From positions 1 to 7,055 of the forward strand of contig JALZVD010000071.1 in NCBI GenBank assembly GCA_023300205.1: a stretch of DNA of 7,055 nt, read 5' to 3'. The stretch comes from Akkermansiaceae bacterium (GTDB lineage Bacteria; Verrucomicrobiota; Verrucomicrobiia; Verrucomicrobiales; Akkermansiaceae). Made by a program: the position numbers and the translations under genes. Below are positions 1-7,055 of the stretch, one piece after another. Numbering within the stretch: the first letter of the stretch is position 1; every line of letters begins with the position of its first letter. The notes under the pieces were generated by a model. It did no database searches. It saw only the letters and a list, made by a program, of their open reading frames with translations, and was not told the DNA's origin.

Positions 1-642
1 CTCTTCATCCCTGGTGGTCGCGTAGTCGACACAGACGACTACCCGATGAAAACAGGCCTCAAAGAAATCTCTATGATCCATGACGGTGAATTCATACTCA
101 CCGCTAACCAGAATCTCGTCATCGCAAACATCTCTCCGGAGAAACGCAAAGAAATCGAGCCTCTCCTGGAAAAATATGGTCTACTCAAAGCTCTCAGTTC
201 ATCAGCGATGAGACTAAACTCTATCGCCTGTGTGGCCCTCCCTACTTGCGCACTCGCACTCACTGAATCAGAGCGCTACCTTCCCCACCTCATCACTGAC
301 CTAGAAGAAACTCTAGAAAATTGCGGACTAAGACATGATGCCATCACCATCCGTATGACCGGATGCCCTAACGGTTGCGGCAGACCATTCATCTCAGAAA
401 TCGGCTTCGTAGGTAGAAGCCCAGGCAAATACAATGTTTACCTCGGCGGAGGATTCTTCGGTCAGAGACTCAACAAAATCTATAAAGAATCTGTAACATC
501 AGAAGAGATCAAACCACTTCTCACTCCTATCATCGAGCATTATGCTAAAGAGAGAAATGATGGAGAACGCTTCGGTGACTTCGTCATCCGCACAGGATAC
601 GTAAAAGCCACTACAGCAGGAAATAACTTCCACGTTGTATAA
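1..642 (+). CDS. cysI: Assimilatory sulfite reductase hemoprotein (beta) subunit, C-terminal part
   Basis: Sulfite reductase hemoprotein catalyses the six-electron reduction of sulfite to sulfide in the cytoplasm, using a siroheme coupled to a [4Fe-4S] cluster. The reading frame is open from base 1, so the 5' end lies outside the window. The visible 213 residues are roughly the last third of a family of about 570. The ATG at 46 is internal, because the conserved stretch GRVVDTDDYPMKTGL crosses it. The cluster/siroheme ligands are intact: CVALPTC (Cys codons at 229 and 247) and CPNGC (Cys codons at 364 and 376), giving the family's Cx5C and Cx3C pairs. Other family marks are LTANQN, SERYLP, RMTGCPNGCGRP and YLGGGFFGQRLNK, and the end carries ERFGDFVIRTG. 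This looks like the NADPH-type CysI rather than a dissimilatory or nitrite reductase. The electron-donor partner (CysJ flavoprotein or ferredoxin) is not visible. The stop codon overlaps the start of cysH. Confidence 0.93.
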   Translation, partial: LFIPGGRVVDTDDYPMKTGLKEISMIHDGEFILTANQNLVIANISPEKRKEIEPLLEKYGLLKALSSSAMRLNSIACVALPTCALALTESERYLPHLITDLEETLENCGLRHDAITIRMTGCPNGCGRPFISEIGFVGRSPGKYNVYLGGGFFGQRLNKIYKESVTSEEIKPLLTPIIEHYAKERNDGERFGDFVIRTGYVKATTAGNNFHVV

Positions 643-644
643 TG
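642..644 (+). other. cysI-cysH stop/start overlap (TAATG)
   Basis: The TAA ending cysI is at 640-642 and the ATG of cysH is at 642-644, a one-base overlap. Such junctions commonly allow ribosomes finishing the first gene to reinitiate on the second. With no well-placed Shine-Dalgarno sequence ahead of cysH, coupling is the most likely route of translation. It also fixes the cysH start and shows that the two genes share one transcript. Confidence 0.8.
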
Positions 645-1349
645 ACAACAACACCAGACAACCTCACTGCTTTCGCAAAGATGAAAGCGCCCCAGCGCAT
701 TCAATGGCTACACCAAGAATACGGATCACGTCTTGTACTTTCTACAAGCTTTGGTCTACAGGCTGCAGTGATGCTAGACCTCGTCTCAAAACACGCTCCT
801 GAAGTCCCGGTAGTATGGATAGATACTGGCTACCTATTCCCAGAAACCTATGAATACGTTGAGCAGCTCAAAGACCTGCTCAATATCAACCTCAAGGAAT
901 ACCAACCACTCCTAACAGCAGCACGTCAAGAAGCCATCCACGGTAAGCTCTGGGAACAAGGAGTAGATGGAAACGCCAAGTATGGACTCATCAACAAAGT
1001 TGAGCCCATGAACCGCGCACTCAGTGAACTCGGAACTGATGTCTGGTTTAGCGGCCTTCGTCGCACTCAGTCCAGCACCCGCGTAGACAGACCGTTTCTA
1101 GAACAGCAGAAAAACACCCTCAAGGTCTACCCCATCCTAGATTGGACAGACGCTCAAGTTCAGCAGTACTTCCGCGAGAACAACCTACCAAAACACCCAC
1201 TTGAATCCCAAGGCTATCAAACTATGGGCGACTGGCACAGTACCTGCCCAGTAGAAGAAGGCGCTTCAGCAGAAGACTCTCGCTACGGTGGAAATAAATA
1301 CGAATGTGGTCTCCATCTCGATTCAGGCGCCTCCGATTTCCAAATCTAA
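642..1349 (+). CDS. cysH: Phosphoadenylyl-sulfate (PAPS) reductase, thioredoxin-dependent type
   Basis: This cytoplasmic enzyme reduces 3'-phosphoadenylyl sulfate to sulfite and PAP with electrons from thioredoxin or glutaredoxin, supplying the substrate of the preceding CysI. It has 235 residues, close to the E. coli enzyme (244). The adenine-nucleotide hydrolase-like fold shows the modified P-loop STSFGLQ (34-40), WIDTGYLFPET (59-69), GLRRTQSSTR (138-147), HPLESQGY (185-192) and the catalytic ECGLH (221-225, Cys222). APS reductases bind [4Fe-4S] through a CC...CxxC set. Here the protein has only two cysteines, Cys202 and Cys222, and the equivalent segment reads GDWHSTCPVEEG, resembling yeast Met16 (PAPS type). 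A PAPS rather than APS substrate is therefore the better call, though substrate use is inferred. The ATG at 642 shares its A with the cysI stop (TAATG), which suggests translational coupling. A purine stretch AGGAAA at 618-623 is 18 bases from the start, too far for a normal ribosome binding site. Confidence 0.95.
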   Translation: MTTTPDNLTAFAKMKAPQRIQWLHQEYGSRLVLSTSFGLQAAVMLDLVSKHAPEVPVVWIDTGYLFPETYEYVEQLKDLLNINLKEYQPLLTAARQEAIHGKLWEQGVDGNAKYGLINKVEPMNRALSELGTDVWFSGLRRTQSSTRVDRPFLEQQKNTLKVYPILDWTDAQVQQYFRENNLPKHPLESQGYQTMGDWHSTCPVEEGASAEDSRYGGNKYECGLHLDSGASDFQI

Positions 1350-1362
1350 CAGCCACCGAGAA

Positions 1363-2286
1363 CTAGGCATCTATCTTTCGGTAAGCAGCAAGTAGAGCAT
1401 CCAGCCCTTCTTTACCTTTACCCTTCACCCCATGCTCTAATCCGATAACTCCGACATACCCTTTCTCACGGAGCCACTTAGTAACCGCTATATAATCTAA
1501 CTTTCCCGTCCCTGGCTCTTTACGCCCTGGACTATCACCATACTGAACGTAGGCGACTTCATCCCACACAGCCTCAGCATTCTCTATAAGTTTATCGCCA
1601 AGACCCATCTCTCCCTCATGATAAAAATCAGCTAGTAATTTACAAGACTTACGGTTCACCTTTTTACAAAGTAAATGTCCATGCGCAAAGGTCTGCAGCA
1701 AAGGCTCCCCCTTCATCATCGGATGAGAAATAGGCTCGTTGCATAGGATAATGCCATGCTCTTCAACCATATCACAGTGTCCCTTCACTGTATCTGCCAC
1801 TTTAACAATCTGCTCATCCCGCGGCATCGCATTCCTATTCCCAGGAACGTAGGTCATCGTCGTATGACCACTCACTTTACTAAGCTCTATCCCTAGTTTT
1901 AAATCAGCATCAATGACCGCTTTCTGCTCGTCCGTCATAGCTGAAAAATCGTATCCTTTGCCCACAGTGATCACAGACACACCCATTTCCATCTTTTTAT
2001 CCTTACAAAACTCACCCACTACATCCCAAATCTTACGGTCTTTTTTAGCCAAAAAATTATCCTCCCAAGCTCGAAACCCCTGATCATAAGCAAACTGCAT
2101 CTGATCTTTATAGTCTCTACTACCAGAAGCTAACATCCCAGGATGCGGAGCAAAACGTGCCTTAAATAATGTCTCTTTCTCTGAATCATCGACGGCTTCT
2201 TCGAGCCCCCTAGCTAGATTAGAAATAATCGTAGAGCTCGCAAGAGCACCAACTATCGTTGATTTAGTAAATTTTCTTCGGTTCAT
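1363..2286 (-). CDS. Exported hydroxypyruvate isomerase-like / sugar phosphate isomerase-epimerase TIM-barrel protein with Tat signal
   Basis: The protein has 307 residues. The N-terminus reads NRRKFTK followed by a mildly hydrophobic stretch (about residues 9-22) and a short polar segment. This matches the twin-arginine consensus RRxFxK, so the folded protein is probably exported across the inner membrane; a cleavage site near residues 25-32 is a guess. The rest is a TIM barrel of the xylose isomerase-like (AP endonuclease 2) superfamily, closest in pattern to hydroxypyruvate isomerase. It shows CNEPISHP (Glu184), LLADFYHEGEMG (Asp220, His223), DSPGRKEPGTGKLDY (251-265) and IGLEHG (Glu284), which contain likely metal and substrate ligands. 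The exact substrate cannot be told; many Tat-tagged relatives in Planctomycetota and Verrucomicrobiota are annotated only by family. The gene stands alone: the rpoC terminator lies upstream and cysH converges from the other side, 13 bases away. Its codons are more AT-rich, with AGG, AGA and ATA, than those of rpoC. No Shine-Dalgarno sequence precedes the ATG, which is chosen because it starts the Tat motif. Confidence 0.85.
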   Translation of the reverse strand: MNRRKFTKSTIVGALASSTIISNLARGLEEAVDDSEKETLFKARFAPHPGMLASGSRDYKDQMQFAYDQGFRAWEDNFLAKKDRKIWDVVGEFCKDKKMEMGVSVITVGKGYDFSAMTDEQKAVIDADLKLGIELSKVSGHTTMTYVPGNRNAMPRDEQIVKVADTVKGHCDMVEEHGIILCNEPISHPMMKGEPLLQTFAHGHLLCKKVNRKSCKLLADFYHEGEMGLGDKLIENAEAVWDEVAYVQYGDSPGRKEPGTGKLDYIAVTKWLREKGYVGVIGLEHGVKGKGKEGLDALLAAYRKIDA

Positions 2287-2312
2287 AGATTTAAATAGTA
2301 AAAGTGAATGCT

Positions 2313-2342
2313 ATGATAACTACCATAAGTTCTCACCCGTAA
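2313..2342 (-). promoter_or_regulatory. Candidate sigma70-type promoter for the exported isomerase-like gene
   Basis: Read on the minus strand, TTACGG (2337-2342) is followed after 18 bases by TATCAT (2313-2318). The latter differs from the TATAAT -10 box at one base, while the -35 match is poor. Transcription would start near 2306 and give a leader of about 20 bases. The surrounding sequence is AT-rich, so a chance match is quite possible. Some promoter is expected here because the rpoC terminator separates the gene from the upstream operon. Confidence 0.3.
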
Positions 2343-2407
2343 AAACCCTTAATATTCTGAGAGTTCATCAAACTATAATAATCACCAAATCAACATTCAT
2401 AGAATAA

Positions 2408-2442
2408 GAAAAAGCCCGAGCCACATTCGTGGTCTCGGGCTT
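2408..2442 (-). terminator. Rho-independent terminator of rpoC
   Basis: Bases 2412-2420 (AAGCCCGAG) pair with 2434-2442 (CTCGGGCTT). The helix continues with 2421-2424 (CCAC) pairing with 2429-2432 (GTGG) past a single bulged base at 2433, leaving the four-base loop ATTC. On the minus strand the hairpin is followed by CTTTTTCTTATTCT, a good uridine tract. It sits about 35 bases after the rpoC stop. The plus-strand side of the stem runs into TTAAAAATG, so termination works only in the rpoC direction. It should end the rpoB-rpoC transcript and insulate the next minus-strand gene. Confidence 0.92.
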
Positions 2443-2476
2443 AAAAATGTTACTTACCTTGAAGTTCGCTTGCTGC

Positions 2477-6688
<4,212 letters not shown>

Positions 6689-6767
6689 GTGATTGTGATT
6701 AGTTATTTGTTATAAGTTAATTAGTAATTGAGAGCGACTCTCGCCGCTCTCTAGTTATGTGTTGATT
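6689..6767 (-). other. rpoB-rpoC intergenic spacer
   Basis: These 79 bases separate the rpoB stop from the rpoC start. Next to rpoB lies a small GC-containing hairpin (6730-6751). The part next to rpoC is very AT-rich and unstructured, with the hexamer ACTAAT occurring twice on the coding strand. I see no purine-rich ribosome binding site and no convincing promoter. Both genes are therefore expected on one transcript. Confidence 0.7.
6730..6751 (-). promoter_or_regulatory. Hairpin between rpoB and rpoC
   Basis: GAGAGCG (6730-6736) is the perfect reverse complement of CGCTCTC (6745-6751), giving a seven-pair stem with an eight-base loop. A competing five-pair stem is possible between GAGAG (6730-6734) and CTCTC (6738-6742). 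On the coding strand the stem is followed by AATTACTAATTAACTT, which is AT-rich but not a run of T, so it is not a standard terminator. It may be an RNA processing site, a weak attenuator or a stabilising element, or have no role. Confidence 0.45.

Positions 6768-7055
<288 letters not shown>

Noticed and set aside
39..263. Minus-strand open frame opposite cysI
   Set aside because: It lies wholly over conserved cysI sequence including the first cluster cysteine pair, and its translation resembles no protein family.
1355..1381. Possible bidirectional terminator between cysH and the isomerase-like gene
   Set aside because: CCGAGAACTAG and CTATCTTTCGG pair at only 8 of 11 positions with a short loop and no T run on either strand.
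6709..6714. TATAAC as a -10 box for an rpoC-specific promoter
   Set aside because: No recognisable -35 element lies 16-18 bases upstream, and the spacer is AT-rich enough to produce such hexamers by chance.

Overview
The window is 7055 bases of ordinary bacterial chromosome. It holds two unrelated blocks that converge. From the left edge, two plus-strand genes encode the last two steps of assimilatory sulfate reduction: the 3' end of a sulfite reductase hemoprotein gene (cysI) and a complete PAPS reductase gene (cysH), which overlap by one base. From the right edge, on the minus strand, come the 3' end of rpoB and a complete rpoC, closed by a strong intrinsic terminator. A separate minus-strand gene follows, encoding a twin-arginine-exported protein of the hydroxypyruvate isomerase-like TIM-barrel family. 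That gene meets cysH tail to tail with 13 bases between them.

Organism: the proteins are clearly bacterial. RpoC has the long trigger-loop insertion seen in proteobacteria and several other Gram-negative phyla, and its key residues sit at almost the same numbers as in E. coli. A Tat-tagged hydroxypyruvate isomerase-like protein beginning MNRRKF, together with start codons that lack Shine-Dalgarno sequences, fits a member of the Planctomycetota/Verrucomicrobiota group, most likely Verrucomicrobiota. This placement is an inference from protein style and has not been tested by a search.

Layout: 1-642 cysI (5' end missing); 642-1349 cysH; 1363-2286 exported isomerase-like protein (minus); 2287-2476 intergenic region with a candidate promoter and the rpoC terminator; 2477-6688 rpoC (minus); 6689-6767 rpoB-rpoC spacer with a small hairpin; 6768-7055 rpoB 3' end (minus; the rest lies outside the window).

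How the genes work together: CysH reduces PAPS to sulfite and CysI reduces sulfite to sulfide for cysteine synthesis, so the two are a functional and probably translationally coupled pair. RpoB and RpoC are the two large catalytic subunits of RNA polymerase. The exported TIM-barrel protein has no visible link to either block. I found no mobile element, CRISPR array, tRNA or rRNA, and no convincing undescribed system. The observations worth following are the unusual protein tails, the lone second cysteine in CysH, the SD-less starts and the rpoB-rpoC hairpin.
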